Of a stretch of DNA of 59,306 nt, positions 7,738-16,627 are shown one piece after another. The stretch spans positions 1 to 59,306 of the forward strand of contig VEMX01000028.1 of the NCBI GenBank assembly GCA_009711805.1, given 5' to 3'. The stretch is from Balneolaceae bacterium. GTDB lineage: Bacteria; Bacteroidota; Rhodothermia; Balneolales; Balneolaceae. Each line of letters opens with the position of its first letter. The first letter of the stretch is position 1. Under the pieces are notes generated by a model. That model saw nothing but the letters and a program-made list of their open reading frames with translations, was not told where the DNA came from and searched no databases. The translations under genes and the position numbers were made by a program.

Positions 7738-8283
7738 TCAAGCTATCACACGATCTTGTTTCCAGGCATCTTTTATGTTGGCGCTTGCAGCTTCAGCTAT
7801 ATGGCTGATATCCAGTTCTAATGCTACTGTTTGAGGTATCACCATTCTGGTTTTAGCAATCAGCTTGATGACAGCACGCAGTCTTTGCTGGGTAAAATCA
7901 GCCAGTCTGTCTTCACCTTCTCCCAAGGCTATAGTATGTAGCGTTGTATATCCCGAAGCGATCATATTCAAAACAGTAAAATTGTCTCGAAGCATTTTGG
8001 ATACTGGATCTTTCCGGTTGGTTTCAATTACACTTGCTATAGTACCTGTAACAGATGCCATTCGTTCTTTAATATTTACTGATAATGAATCTTCCAAAAA
8101 TTCATTCATATCTTCAAGCTCCTTAAGCTGTTCTGTTAACTCGATGTCGATATTATGGAGCAGTTCCACTGATCGGTTATCGCTTAATTTAGTTGAAGTT
8201 TTTTGCGATTTGATGGTATTAAGAGTGTGCTTTACTAACAGATACATGTCGGTTGTGTATTCTCTTAACTTCTTTTCTTCCAT
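7738..8283 (-). CDS. Helical protein of unknown function
   Basis: A 181-residue protein without signal peptide or membrane segment, predicted mostly helical from its Leu/Ile/Ala heptad-like spacing. It has an acidic first half (ELTEQLKELEDMNEFLEDSL) and a second half containing MIASGYTTLHTIALGEGEDR. The overall look is that of a four-helix (ferritin-like) bundle, but no metal-binding ExxH pair is clear, so no function is assigned. It is transcribed toward rsmE and ends beside the shared terminator. The gene upstream (lycopene cyclase) points the same way, 66 bp away. Confidence 0.6.
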   Translation of the reverse strand: MEEKKLREYTTDMYLLVKHTLNTIKSQKTSTKLSDNRSVELLHNIDIELTEQLKELEDMNEFLEDSLSVNIKERMASVTGTIASVIETNRKDPVSKMLRDNFTVLNMIASGYTTLHTIALGEGEDRLADFTQQRLRAVIKLIAKTRMVIPQTVALELDISHIAEAASANIKDAWKQDRVIA

Positions 8284-8349
8284 GACGAGCCTCCTCTTTA
8301 TTATTAGCTGTGTATCTAATCTAAATGGAATAGATCTGCACTTCGTTCA

Positions 8350-9513
8350 TTAAAAAAAATTCTTCCATATTGCCTTAAGAAAAGGACGAGATGGAACAGA
8401 CGACATGATCTTTAGGTCTTGGAAAAAAGAAGAATCTTCCCCAAGAAAACGTAGTATTTCATCCAGCTTGTTATTCTTAAAAAGGGATTTAAAAAGAAGC
8501 AGACTTTCTTCGCTGGAAGTAGAGAGAATGTGCAGCAGCCACAGGTCGTAATACCGGAATCTTTTAGGTGATTGAGGAGGTGGGACAAGCCGGTTGTCGG
8601 TAATGAGTGATTGGGATAGTTGTTGTGTATAATCCTGAATACGAAGAAAGGTGTAGCCTGTAGTTGGTTTTGTTTGTCCTCCCACGGTACCCAGGTTTAC
8701 AATATTGGTTCCATCATTATAAAAAGGGATATGGGGCCGGATTTCCATGGGAATCTCACCATATTCCTGACGCTTTACTTCATAGTCTTTTTCATCCAGC
8801 TTGAAGTTTTGTTGCAGGTATAGGGCAATTCGCTGCTTGTATTCTGTCTTGGCTAATACTGACTTAGAGAAAACAGTAAACTCAATTAAGGCATGTTGTG
8901 GACTGAAAGGCAGCACATATATAAAACCAATCCCTGGGCTGAAATTATTTTCAAAGTCCATGAGGGTAAATGTTTCCGGATCAAAGATTCGGTTATTCGT
9001 TTTTATTTCATATCCCAGGAAATGTTGAACGAGTGAGTATTCTACCTCGGAAGGATCCAATTGTTGTGGAGGTTTGATACTTTGAAAGATATAGTCTGCT
9101 AAGTAATGCTTCCCGTTCTTGGTGAGTAATATGGCTTTATCTTTATTGGATGAAAGATCCAGAATATTCTCTTCTGCCAGGTGAAAGTTCTTATGCTGGC
9201 GTAATTCTTTGAGTACGCATTCTTTAAAATCAGAGCTTCGGATACAGTAGTAGTTGAACTCATTCAAGTTTTGAAAAGTCTCATAATCTGAAACTGATAC
9301 CCGTGCTTTTTCCCATTTTCTATACAGAATATGTAAAAAGGGTGGTGGCTGATTGGTCCAGAAACACCAGGTTTTGTTGTTAACCGGTGCAAAAGTAGAA
9401 TCTACTACTAACACTTGTTTGTCATATCCACCCTTAGCCAGGTACCAGGCCAGGCTTAGTCCCGATAGACCTCCCCCGGCTATAATAATATCGTATGTGG
9501 CTTCAATCTTCAT
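8350..9513 (-). CDS. crtY: Lycopene cyclase
   Basis: Cyclises the ends of lycopene to beta-ionone rings in carotenoid synthesis. FAD/NAD-binding protein of 387 residues. The dinucleotide site AGGGLSGLSLAWYL is at residues 12-25. NKTWCFWT (about 46-53) is the conserved block of CrtY-type cyclases. VNLGTVGGQTKPTTGYTF (about 272-289) is the second family motif. The ATG overlaps the end of the nitrilase gene by 11 bp, so the two are likely one transcript. No other crt gene is in the window, but the enzyme predicts a pigmented organism. Confidence 0.88.
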   Translation of the reverse strand: MKIEATYDIIIAGGGLSGLSLAWYLAKGGYDKQVLVVDSTFAPVNNKTWCFWTNQPPPFLHILYRKWEKARVSVSDYETFQNLNEFNYYCIRSSDFKECVLKELRQHKNFHLAEENILDLSSNKDKAILLTKNGKHYLADYIFQSIKPPQQLDPSEVEYSLVQHFLGYEIKTNNRIFDPETFTLMDFENNFSPGIGFIYVLPFSPQHALIEFTVFSKSVLAKTEYKQRIALYLQQNFKLDEKDYEVKRQEYGEIPMEIRPHIPFYNDGTNIVNLGTVGGQTKPTTGYTFLRIQDYTQQLSQSLITDNRLVPPPQSPKRFRYYDLWLLHILSTSSEESLLLFKSLFKNNKLDEILRFLGEDSSFFQDLKIMSSVPSRPFLKAIWKNFF

Positions 9514-10495
9514 GATTGGTTGGACCGAATGTTACATTTGTTTGAGCCTGGGTGTTCACAGAGAGGTTAAACACATCCGGACGGGAATAGTGCCCATCCG
9601 TATCCAAAAATAGATTTCCTTCACTTAGCAGTTGCATATCCAGATGGCTATAAATGATTTCTTCAGCATCATAAACAGCTTCTGTAAGATATTCTCCATT
9701 AGGTTTAATAACAGCTGAGCCTCCTTTCAGAATATATTCTTTTGGTTCTGTGGGAATGGAATTGATGAGTTCAAGAGCTGCTTCATCTTCTTTAGTTTGT
9801 ATGACTGATGAAAGTCCGTTCAGCATCTGTTTTTTACTGATGGTTGTTCCGGCTGCGATGACATAGCACTGCCCTTCAAAAGCATAATGACGGGATGCTA
9901 CCTGGTGCAACTCTTTCACCGCAGGCCATTGGGCAATGTGGATATCTTCTCCAAGATGATGCATGGCAGACCGGGCCAAAGGCATCCAGTGTTCCCAGCA
10001 AATCAACCCCCCGATGTTTGCTTTATGATGTTCAACAACAGGAAGGGTGCTGCCGTCACCCTGTCCCCAGATAAGCCGCTCGGTATAGGTGGGCATCAAC
10101 TTACGGTGCAGCTGATGACTTCCATCCGGTAGAAAATAAAATAGGGTGTTATAAAGAGTTCGCCCTACTTTTTCATGCGCTCCCATCACTATAACGATCT
10201 CGAGATCGCTTGCAGTTTCCGAAAGTTTATTGAAGTGAGGATCTTCAATTTGAACGGCATTTTCAGTTAACAATCGGTACAGGGCTTTAGCAGGGGGATG
10301 ATCCCATAGACCGGCCTCTGGGGCATAGTCGAGCCAAACGGGATAACCCGGCAGCCATGTTTCAGGGAAGACAATCAGATCGGCATGTTGATTGGCGGCT
10401 TCCCTGCAGAGAGTAACCGCTTTGGATATACTTCTGGGCAGGTTTAGATAGTTAGGGGAGTGCTGAATAATGGCGGCTGTAATATTTTTTTTCAC
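9503..10495 (-). CDS. Nitrilase / carbon-nitrogen hydrolase
   Basis: Hydrolyses C-N bonds of nitriles or amides. The nitrilase catalytic triad is complete: Glu45 in VFPETWLPG, Lys132 in HRKLMP and Cys166 in GGLICWEHWMPL. The CWEH variant around the cysteine is typical of true bacterial nitrilases rather than of amidases or NAD synthetase domains. Length (330) fits. The substrate is unknown. It is translated just before lycopene cyclase with an 11-bp overlap, an odd pairing with no obvious metabolic link. Confidence 0.85.
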   Translation of the reverse strand: MKKNITAAIIQHSPNYLNLPRSISKAVTLCREAANQHADLIVFPETWLPGYPVWLDYAPEAGLWDHPPAKALYRLLTENAVQIEDPHFNKLSETASDLEIVIVMGAHEKVGRTLYNTLFYFLPDGSHQLHRKLMPTYTERLIWGQGDGSTLPVVEHHKANIGGLICWEHWMPLARSAMHHLGEDIHIAQWPAVKELHQVASRHYAFEGQCYVIAAGTTISKKQMLNGLSSVIQTKEDEAALELINSIPTEPKEYILKGGSAVIKPNGEYLTEAVYDAEEIIYSHLDMQLLSEGNLFLDTDGHYSRPDVFNLSVNTQAQTNVTFGPTNHED

Positions 10496-10544
10496 AAGCA
10501 GACCTAAGATTGATTAAAGAAACACGAAGTATTGATTATATTCG

Positions 10545-11594
10545 ATGAGAATGAAAAAGCAAAATGAGAATATGATAGATCTGCGAAGCGATACAGTCAC
10601 CCAACCGACACCGGAAATGTTAAAAGCAATGGCCGAAGCAACGGTTGGCGATGATGTATTTGGGGAAGATCCCACTGTAAATGAATTTCAACAAAAGGTA
10701 GCCCATCTTTTTGGGATGGAGGCCGGAGTATTTGTGCCCAGTGGTACCATGAGTAACCAACTTGGAATCAAGGTGTTGACAAATCCCGGCGACGAAATTT
10801 TGATTGACGGAACGGGACATGTTTTTAATTACGAGACAGCCGCTGCATCCGTACTTTCATCTATTCAAATACACACCTTGCAGGGAAGAAATGGAAAACT
10901 TACCCCCGATTTACTCCAGCACAATATAAGAGGTCAGTACGAATGGGAACCCCATACCAAGGTAGTTTGCCTTGAGAACTCCACCAATAAAGGGGGCGGT
11001 TTGTGCTACACAAAAGATGAGCTGGCAGCCATCAAAGCCTTTGCTGTAGAACATGATTTGTTTGTACACCTTGATGGTGCCCGTATCTGGAATGCTATTG
11101 AAGCCACCAATATAGAACCCGCTTTTTTTGGGGGGATTGCCGATACGCTTTCGGTGTGTTTCTCTAAAGGATTGGGAGCTCCGGTGGGGTCCATGCTGTT
11201 GTCTTCGGTAGAGAATATTAAGCGTGCCCGCAGATTCAGGAAAATGTGGGGCGGAGGAATGCGTCAGGTGGGATTACTGGCCGCAGCTGCTGATTATGGT
11301 CTTGAACACCACTGGCCATTGATGAAAGAAGATCACCGCCGGGCCCGGGAACTGGCGGAGGTCATTAAAGAGTGTCCCGGGCTTGAGGTTGACATGGACC
11401 GGCTGCAAACCAATATTCTTTTATTTGATGTGGTTGAGGGTGATGCTGTCTCAGCTGTTGAGCTAATAGCAGGAGAGGGAGTGCAGATGATTCCATTCGG
11501 CCCCAAAACGATACGAGCCACTTTTCACTTTCAGGTGGGGGATGAGGAGCTGAAAAAGGTGAAAGATGTAGTACAAAAGTTGTTTGGGGATTGA
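10545..11594 (+). CDS. ltaE: Low-specificity L-threonine aldolase
   Basis: PLP enzyme cleaving L-threonine/allo-threonine to glycine and acetaldehyde. It carries the family opening [15 protein letters not shown] (about 10-24), [14 protein letters not shown] (about 35-48) and the PLP lysine in [13 protein letters not shown] (Lys208). The 349-residue length is normal. Several in-frame ATGs lie in the first 10 codons. The third, directly before IDLRSD, would match homologues best. It diverges from the nitrilase gene with a 49-bp spacer. Confidence 0.9.
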   Translation: MRMKKQNENMIDLRSDTVTQPTPEMLKAMAEATVGDDVFGEDPTVNEFQQKVAHLFGMEAGVFVPSGTMSNQLGIKVLTNPGDEILIDGTGHVFNYETAAASVLSSIQIHTLQGRNGKLTPDLLQHNIRGQYEWEPHTKVVCLENSTNKGGGLCYTKDELAAIKAFAVEHDLFVHLDGARIWNAIEATNIEPAFFGGIADTLSVCFSKGLGAPVGSMLLSSVENIKRARRFRKMWGGGMRQVGLLAAAADYGLEHHWPLMKEDHRRARELAEVIKECPGLEVDMDRLQTNILLFDVVEGDAVSAVELIAGEGVQMIPFGPKTIRATFHFQVGDEELKKVKDVVQKLFGD

Positions 11595-12103
11595 TTACGT
11601 ACCGGTGTGGGTTATAGATGAAAGGTAAAAAATATAAGACATCGGAAGTTGGTGCAGTATGTGAGAGTTTTTCATCTAAAATCCTTTCAGATTGTATTCC
11701 TGATAAGGTGTTTTGAAAGAGCAATGAGTGTAGTTGAACCCACCCCGGGGTTAGCTGGCTGATACAAAGCCCCCGGTCTTCACGGGGGTTACTCATAGTT
11801 GTACTGTTCCGCATTGGGATGGGGTTATACTTAGGATAGGGGAGGTAGCCAGATAATAGGGTTTCGGTTCTTTTTCTATTTCCGTTGCAAATAGGACCAG
11901 TAATGTTGATCAGATCTTATACCGGGCGCATACGATGGTGTCCTTTCTTGGTTTTTAGGAATAGAAATCTGATTGGGAACCTTAACTATCTTTAATTTTT
12001 ATTCTGTATAATAGCCAGCAGAGATAGCCGGGATTTACTCATTTGTAACATAAACGGGATCATGTCGTCCCGTTTAACATCACTTTAATTAAATACCGTT
12101 GTT
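11595..12103. other. 509-bp spacer with two hairpins
   Basis: No credible gene. A hairpin CCCCCG/CGGGGG (11770-11788) without a T-run lies between ltaE and the NTF2-like gene. A perfect 9-bp inverted repeat TAAACGGGA / TCCCGTTTA (12051-12076, 8-nt loop) lies 27 bp before the NTF2-like start. It could be an operator or a 5'-UTR hairpin. Confidence 0.5.
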
Positions 12104-12562
12104 ATGAAAAAAACACTCATTCTACTATCAAGTACACTGGTACTCTTTTCCGTTGTAGCTGTTAATTCCACCCGAATGCACCATGAGGAGGAGCAAATTA
12201 AAAAGGTTCTTGTGGATGGATATGTAAATGGAGCTTTTAATGCTTTAAATCCTGAAGCGATGAAGGAAACATTTCATGAAGATTTTGCCATTTTCTCACC
12301 CCGGGGCAATGATATTGCCAAATATCCCATCGACCGATGGGCCGAGGGTGTTGAAAAACGTAAAGCTTCTGCAGAATTTAATCCTGAAGACAATAAGTGG
12401 GACCACAAATTCAAATCCATTGATGTAACCGGCAAATCAGCGGCTGTGAAGATAGAACTTCATCACAAGGGAGAGCATGTATACACAGATTACCTGTCAC
12501 TCCTCAAGTTCGATGATGGCTGGAGGGTAGTTGCCAAAGTATACCACGAACACGAAAACTAA
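12104..12562 (+). CDS. Secreted NTF2-like (lumazine-binding-like) protein
   Basis: A 152-residue protein with a signal peptide (hydrophobic residues 5-20, MKKTLILLSSTLVLF start). The mature part fits the SnoaL/NTF2 cone fold of the putative lumazine-binding family: VDGYVNGAFNALNPEAM (about 36-52), a central IDRWAEG segment, and the final strand TDYLSLLKFDDGWRVVAKVYH (split over about 126-147). These proteins are usually ligand-binding or accessory, and no catalytic residues can be claimed. It converges on argD with a 10-bp gap. Confidence 0.75.
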   Translation: MKKTLILLSSTLVLFSVVAVNSTRMHHEEEQIKKVLVDGYVNGAFNALNPEAMKETFHEDFAIFSPRGNDIAKYPIDRWAEGVEKRKASAEFNPEDNKWDHKFKSIDVTGKSAAVKIELHHKGEHVYTDYLSLLKFDDGWRVVAKVYHEHEN

Positions 12563-12572
12563 TATTATCAGG

Positions 12573-13742
12573 CTATATTAAGGCTTGGTAAAGTACATCT
12601 ACAATACGTTCGATCTGCTCCTTACTGATAATCAGTGGGGGTAGGAATCGGACCACGGTACCGTGAGCCGCATTGGCCAGAATATTCTGCTCAAACATCT
12701 TGTCTACAACCGGCCGGGCTGGTTTATCCAGTTCTACACCCAGCATGAGTCCCATGCCGCGAATATCTTTTACTGAAGGGATGTCTTCCAGCTTTTCTCT
12801 GAGCAAATTCATCATAAATGCTCCTTTTTCCGCAGCCTGTTCAACGATGTTTTCCTTTTCGATAGTGTCAAGAGCGGCACAGGCTACGTGGCACGTGAAT
12901 GGATTTCCACCAAAAGTGGTACCGTGATCTCCCATGTTAAGGGCAGAGGCTACATCATCCTTAGCCAGGATAGCACCAACAGGAATGCCCCCTGCTAATG
13001 CCTTGGCTGAGGCAACGATGTCGGGCATCACATCAAAGTGCTGGTACGCATAAAACTTACCGGTTCGTCCAACACCGCATTGGATCTCATCAATAATCAT
13101 GAGGATATTCAACTCATTACATAATTGGCGGGTTTTGCGGATGAAATCAGCATCAATCACATTCACTCCGCCCGAACCCTGTATGGTTTCAAAAGTAATG
13201 GCAATGGTGTCTTCATCGGCCGCAGCTTTAAGAGCTTCAAAATCGTTAAAGGGGACTTGTTCAAAACCTTCGGGCATAGGATCAAACCCCTGCCGGTAGC
13301 GGGGCATTCCCATGGCGATAGTAGTGACGGAACGCCCGTGAAAGCCTTCACTCAGAGAAATGATATTCCCTGTCTTGCCCTGTTTTTCTCCCCATTTACG
13401 AGCCAGTTTTACACAGCCTTCCATAGCTTCAACACCGCTGTTGCAAAAGAACACCCGGTCGAGACCGGAGACTTTAACCAGTTTCTCAGCCAGCCGGCTT
13501 TGAGGTTCGCTATAGAAGAAATTGGAGGCATGCAGCAATTTTTCTGATTGTTCCTGTATGGCAGCTACTATGTTGGGGTGGCAGTGACCGAGATTGTTTA
13601 CGGCAAGTCCGCCAAAAGCGTCCAGGTATTCATTGCCCTCCGTATCCCATACTTTGGCACCTTTCCCATGCGAAAGGGTTACAGGCAGGCGATTATATAC
13701 CTGGAAATGATATTGCTTTTCAAGCTGCTGTGTTTTGTCCAT
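12573..13742 (-). CDS. argD: Acetylornithine aminotransferase family
   Basis: Class III PLP aminotransferase of arginine synthesis. Markers are LDAFGGLAVNNLGHCHP (about 41-57), FFCNSGVEAMEG (about 94-105), the IIDEIQCGVGRTG block (about 216-228) and the PLP lysine in SAKALAGGIP (Lys247). Length 389 is standard. Ornithine, N-succinyl or LysW-linked substrates cannot be told apart by eye. No other arg gene is next to it. An inverted pair of REP units lies directly upstream, within its promoter region. Confidence 0.85.
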   Translation of the reverse strand: MDKTQQLEKQYHFQVYNRLPVTLSHGKGAKVWDTEGNEYLDAFGGLAVNNLGHCHPNIVAAIQEQSEKLLHASNFFYSEPQSRLAEKLVKVSGLDRVFFCNSGVEAMEGCVKLARKWGEKQGKTGNIISLSEGFHGRSVTTIAMGMPRYRQGFDPMPEGFEQVPFNDFEALKAAADEDTIAITFETIQGSGGVNVIDADFIRKTRQLCNELNILMIIDEIQCGVGRTGKFYAYQHFDVMPDIVASAKALAGGIPVGAILAKDDVASALNMGDHGTTFGGNPFTCHVACAALDTIEKENIVEQAAEKGAFMMNLLREKLEDIPSVKDIRGMGLMLGVELDKPARPVVDKMFEQNILANAAHGTVVRFLPPLIISKEQIERIVDVLYQALI

Positions 13743-13775
13743 TTGGGTATTATTGTTGATTAATAAAGGTTGACT

Positions 13776-13903
13776 GGAACCGGAGGTTCCGGCAGGTATT
13801 CCGAACGGGACGTTCGGAACGAGTACTATTGGAGAATCCTTGCCTAAGAATTCTCGTTCCCAACCTCAGGTTGGGAATGCCTGCCTGAACCTCTGGTTCA
13901 AAA
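13776..13903. repeat. REP doublet: two inverted double-hairpin units
   Basis: Unit 1 (13776-13824, inverted) contains GGAACC-GGA-GGTTCC and TTCCGAACG-GGA-CGTTCGGAA. Unit 2 (13852-13903) contains TTCCCAACC-TCA-GGTTGGGAA and TGAACC-TCT-GGTTCA. Every stem is perfect with a 3-nt loop. The units share the order CTCG, 9-bp stem, CCTGCC linker, 6-bp stem. Stem bases that differ between units differ on both arms, so pairing is kept. A third unit is at 18901-18950. Confidence 0.75.
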
Positions 13904-14335
13904 TAGTTAATAAGGTCTCAATAAAAATTGTAAGTAACAGTCCCCTAATCATTCTAACTAAAAAACGAAAAGCAGATACTATGGGACGAAGCCAGTATAG
14001 AATTTACAAAGAGTACTGCCCATATTTTATAATTATTACAATAAAAGACGGATTGCCGCTCTTGTGCTATCCAACATGAGCAAAAAACCGTTTTAAATAG
14101 TTTCACTTTTCTTCAGGCCGGGCGAAAGGTACTTATTTATGGATATGTAATCATGGAAAATCATTTTCGTGTTATTTTCCTTCGCTACCAATGTCTGTAT
14201 TGCCCTCCGCGCATCCTCTTGGGAGTAACACAGTGGGGGCGGTTCCAGTCAATCATCTGTCTATTGCCAGGCAGGGATTTCTCTGAGGTCAAAAGATTGA
14301 AGGTTCTCTCAGCTGATGTTCTTGATTCGTTAGTT
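13904..14335. other. 432-bp spacer, nothing recognised
   Basis: Between the REP doublet and the AlkZ-related gene. It holds open frames without family resemblance or plausible starts. No RNA gene or further repeat was seen. Confidence 0.4.
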
Positions 14336-14911
14336 TTATTCATGTACGTATTGTCGCCAAACATCGAGATACAATTCCTTGAAAGGCACCCACGTATCTC
14401 GCTTAATTTGAGAATCATTTAGTCTGACAATGTTCAGGGTTATCTGAAGCTTCTTTAAAGCTGTGTCAAACTGGCTCTTGGTGCAGCCGATTTCTTGTAT
14501 TGTTGCTTTGCGAAGTGTTGTGGTGTCCCATGGCTCTATAACTATTTTACTGTGTATAAACTGCGTGAGCTGGTCTTGAGTTTGAATATCTTTATAGGCT
14601 CGGGGAAAATGATCATGGGCCATGTAATCCATTTCCATCAATACAGCCAAACCACTTTTAATTTTTCCATAGAATATTTCAGTAGGATACTCAGCGGGAA
14701 GTTGATTCTTCCATGTCCATACGGCACTCATCCTTTTTCCCCATCCCTTTTCTCCTGTTTGCTTTTTAGGGAGATCAACATTTTCCCAAAGAGAGGTAAA
14801 TTCTACTTTTTCAGTTGGGAAGATAGTACAAATCTTGACTTTTTTAACAAATCGGTAAGCCTCTTCAAGTGTCTTAATCATAGTGTCTTCAGTTTTCGGT
14901 ATCAACTTCAT
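14336..14911 (-). CDS. AlkZ-related / winged-helix protein
   Basis: A 191-residue soluble protein. It has TLEEAYRFVKKVKICTIFP at the N-terminus, LWENVDLPKKQTGEKGWGKR (about 41-60), VWTWKNQLPAEYPTEIFYGK (about 65-84), and a C-terminal helical part ending in a possible winged helix. This layout matches conserved proteins described as related to the AlkZ/YcaQ DNA-glycosylase fold but lacking the full glycosylase. A role in DNA transactions is inferred only from that relationship. It has no operon partner, with repeat-rich spacers on both sides. Confidence 0.5.
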   Translation of the reverse strand: MKLIPKTEDTMIKTLEEAYRFVKKVKICTIFPTEKVEFTSLWENVDLPKKQTGEKGWGKRMSAVWTWKNQLPAEYPTEIFYGKIKSGLAVLMEMDYMAHDHFPRAYKDIQTQDQLTQFIHSKIVIEPWDTTTLRKATIQEIGCTKSQFDTALKKLQITLNIVRLNDSQIKRDTWVPFKELYLDVWRQYVHE

Positions 14912-15046
14912 ACGGCAATTAAAAAGTTATGAATCTTGTGTATGTGTATACTCCCAAATGGCCAGGTACACAGAAATTTTGAGCAAAAAAAGGCTAAAAT
15001 TTTAAACAAGCAACCCTGGAAAATGAAGCCTTGGTTGCGTTCCCGG
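14912..15046. other. Spacer upstream of the AlkZ-related gene
   Basis: A 135-bp segment between the AlkZ-related start and MITE copy 2. It presumably holds that gene's promoter, but no clear motif was seen. The whole non-coding stretch 14912-15354 consists of this, the MITE and 72 bp of unassigned DNA. Confidence 0.35.
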
Positions 15047-15282
15047 TTAACCCGAATTATTCACGAATGGATGCAAAATGGCGATCTATATACTTGAATA
15101 TATTATCGGTGAATTGCTTTATGTAATAGCCCAATTTTGAGGTACGGATTAGGCGGCGAAATTTCCCCGTACGCTGCGTTCAAGTGAAAATCGGGGTACT
15201 CAGGGTACCACAGTACCCTTCCGTTCCCATTTCCACTTCGCCTTGCGTACGATTAAATTTCTTGGTGAATAATCCGGGTTAA
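15047..15282. mobile_element. TTAA-bounded MITE-like element, copy 2 (236 bp)
   Basis: Same length and orientation as copy 1 at 7354-7589, with the same TTAA borders and 17-bp inverted ends. By eye only about four substitutions separate the copies, which suggests recent movement. It lies between the AlkZ-related gene and a broken hydrolase. Confidence 0.75.
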
Positions 15283-15354
15283 TACGCCTTGTATGTGCCC
15301 GGTATGGATGTCTTTTCCTCATTGGTAACGGGGTCAAAAGAGGGCACTCCTCAA

Positions 15355-15894
15355 CTAATTTTTATCCGAACTCATGTTATCTAACCATTTAACCAATTCG
15401 GTCCAGCTTTCTATTGGAAATTTCGCATGTGCTGCTCCTTCGAGAACGATAAACTCTTTTCTCTGTCCTGGGATGTCATCATAAAGTTCTCGGGCGGCGT
15501 CTATTTCAAATAATTCATCTCTGTCGCCTACTCCTACCAAAACGGGCATATTTAAATCCGGGGGAAGCGTCAGGTCGTCCATATCCAGCATCCGAAAAAA
15601 CCGGAGTGTATACCTGAAATTAAAAAGCGGGTCATCGAGGCCAACCATACCTTCGCGGTAGTATTCTACAACCTGGTGTGTGGGGCGAAACAGGGAGCTC
15701 GCCAGGATTCGTATTTTTTGGAAAAAAGATGGAGAAGTTCTGGCTCCGGGACGTGTCCTGTATGCTCCTGAAAGCAACATTAAGCCGGATATCTCATCCG
15801 GAATATCAATGGTTGTATAGAATACTATGAAGCTTAATGTAGGTTTGGAGTGTAGAACGACGAAACAATCTCCCCTCGCGAGGAGCCCAAACAT
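15355..15894 (-). pseudogene. Alpha/beta hydrolase remnant lacking the nucleophile half
   Basis: The C-terminal part is a clear alpha/beta-hydrolase. It has ISGLMLLSGAYRTRPG, then PVLVGVGDRDELFE supplying the acid residue, and EGAAHAKFP supplying the catalytic His. The first 25 or so residues do not resemble the family, and the GxSxG nucleophile elbow is missing. Homology appears to begin near 15810, next to a palindromic repeat (CCTCGCGAGG near 15876). I read it as the 3' half of a gene cut by rearrangement. An open frame remains, but activity is not expected. Confidence 0.65.
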
Positions 15895-16257
15895 TAAGTA
15901 AGGTCCGGTTCAATACCGACGCGGCGATCTCCTAAAATATGCTTAGGATATTTATCAACGCTGATTACATCAGTTGCCATAGACAAGGAGACTGCCACGG
16001 GCTGGTTCGCCGGGCTCACGCATCTCTCGCAGAAGGAGGCTCCATTCGCGATGACTGCTCCACTTACTCTTGGAAATAACATGTGCCTTTCGGCCTGACA
16101 GCTTCAAGTCCGTCTGACCGATGGCTTTATTCGGGCAGCAAAACAGGTCTATTTTTGCCTGTCCATTTTCTGGGTCTTCTTCATCGGTCAGACCGGTGAT
16201 CGGTCAGATCGGGTGCGGGGTGGTTTGTCTTGCCGGCCTCATGTGATGGATACTGTA
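15895..16257. other. Scrambled non-coding segment with ATCGGTCAGA repeats
   Basis: No supportable gene. It contains the 10-mer ATCGGTCAGA twice in direct orientation (16183-16192 and 16199-16208) and once inverted (16113-16122). Fragments resembling the GATC...GATGAC hairpin units lie near 16025-16060. The mixture suggests repeated insertion and deletion just outside the duplicated tex end. Confidence 0.45.
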
Positions 16258-16350
16258 TTAACCGCCAACCAACTTCAACCCAATACGACCTCGTTCGAGA
16301 TCCAAGGTAATGATTTTGAGGCTTATAATATCTCCTACACTCACCACGTC
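16258..16350 (-). pseudogene. Detached duplicate of the tex 3' end (30 codons plus stop)
   Basis: These 93 bases match 18957-19049, the end of tex, with six differences, including an aligned TAA stop. The encoded tail ends in GRIGLKLVGG instead of GRIGLKLVGA, with one internal Glu-to-Lys change. It has the same orientation as tex, so the two form direct repeats around 16351-18956. Homology stops abruptly at both ends. Confidence 0.85.
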
Positions 16351-16627
16351 GGTCTCTTGTACGCTCCAGCGGCTACTGACAATCCGTGCTTAATTTTTCC
16401 TCGCCCAGCCTGGGAGGCCTGCTGTTTTAAGTCTTCGGTAAAGCGAATGTGTTTAATGGCTTGTTGGTTTTTCGGTGGTCCAGGTCCCCGGAGCGAGGAT
16501 AGCAAAGACAATTCCCAAGCTCAACAAGCTCAGATGTGAGTGTTTTTATTTTTAAATACATATATATATATATATATTAAGTAGTCCATTAAGTAATGGG
16601 CAGTATTAAAAATAAACAGGGGATAGT
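16351..16627. other. Cassette leader region with TA microsatellite
   Basis: Lies between the tex fragment and the small cysteine-rich gene. It contains a (TA)8 tract at 16561-16576 and a CATTA-AG-TAATG palindrome just before the gene. A strong Shine-Dalgarno (AGGGG) precedes the ATG at 16628. The minus strand of 16360-16500 has a protein-like open stretch (KHIRFTEDLKQQ) that I cannot assign. Confidence 0.45.

Noticed and set aside
11365-11814. A 149-codon minus-strand frame overlapping the end of ltaE
   Set aside because: It runs antisense to a clear threonine aldolase, has Pro/His/Ser-rich composition and no family resemblance.
13840-14422. Two plus-strand frames of 79 and 89 codons in the spacer after argD
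   Set aside because: The first begins in REP DNA. The second is largely antisense to the AlkZ-related gene. Neither has a Shine-Dalgarno or recognisable protein features.
15894-16300. Possible group II intron or retroelement RNA in the scrambled region
   Set aside because: G+C-rich paired segments looked intron-like, but no domain V, boundary motif or reverse transcriptase was identifiable.
16213-16539. A 108-codon plus-strand frame across the tex fragment
   Set aside because: It is the antisense of duplicated tex coding sequence plus unassigned DNA, with no start signal.
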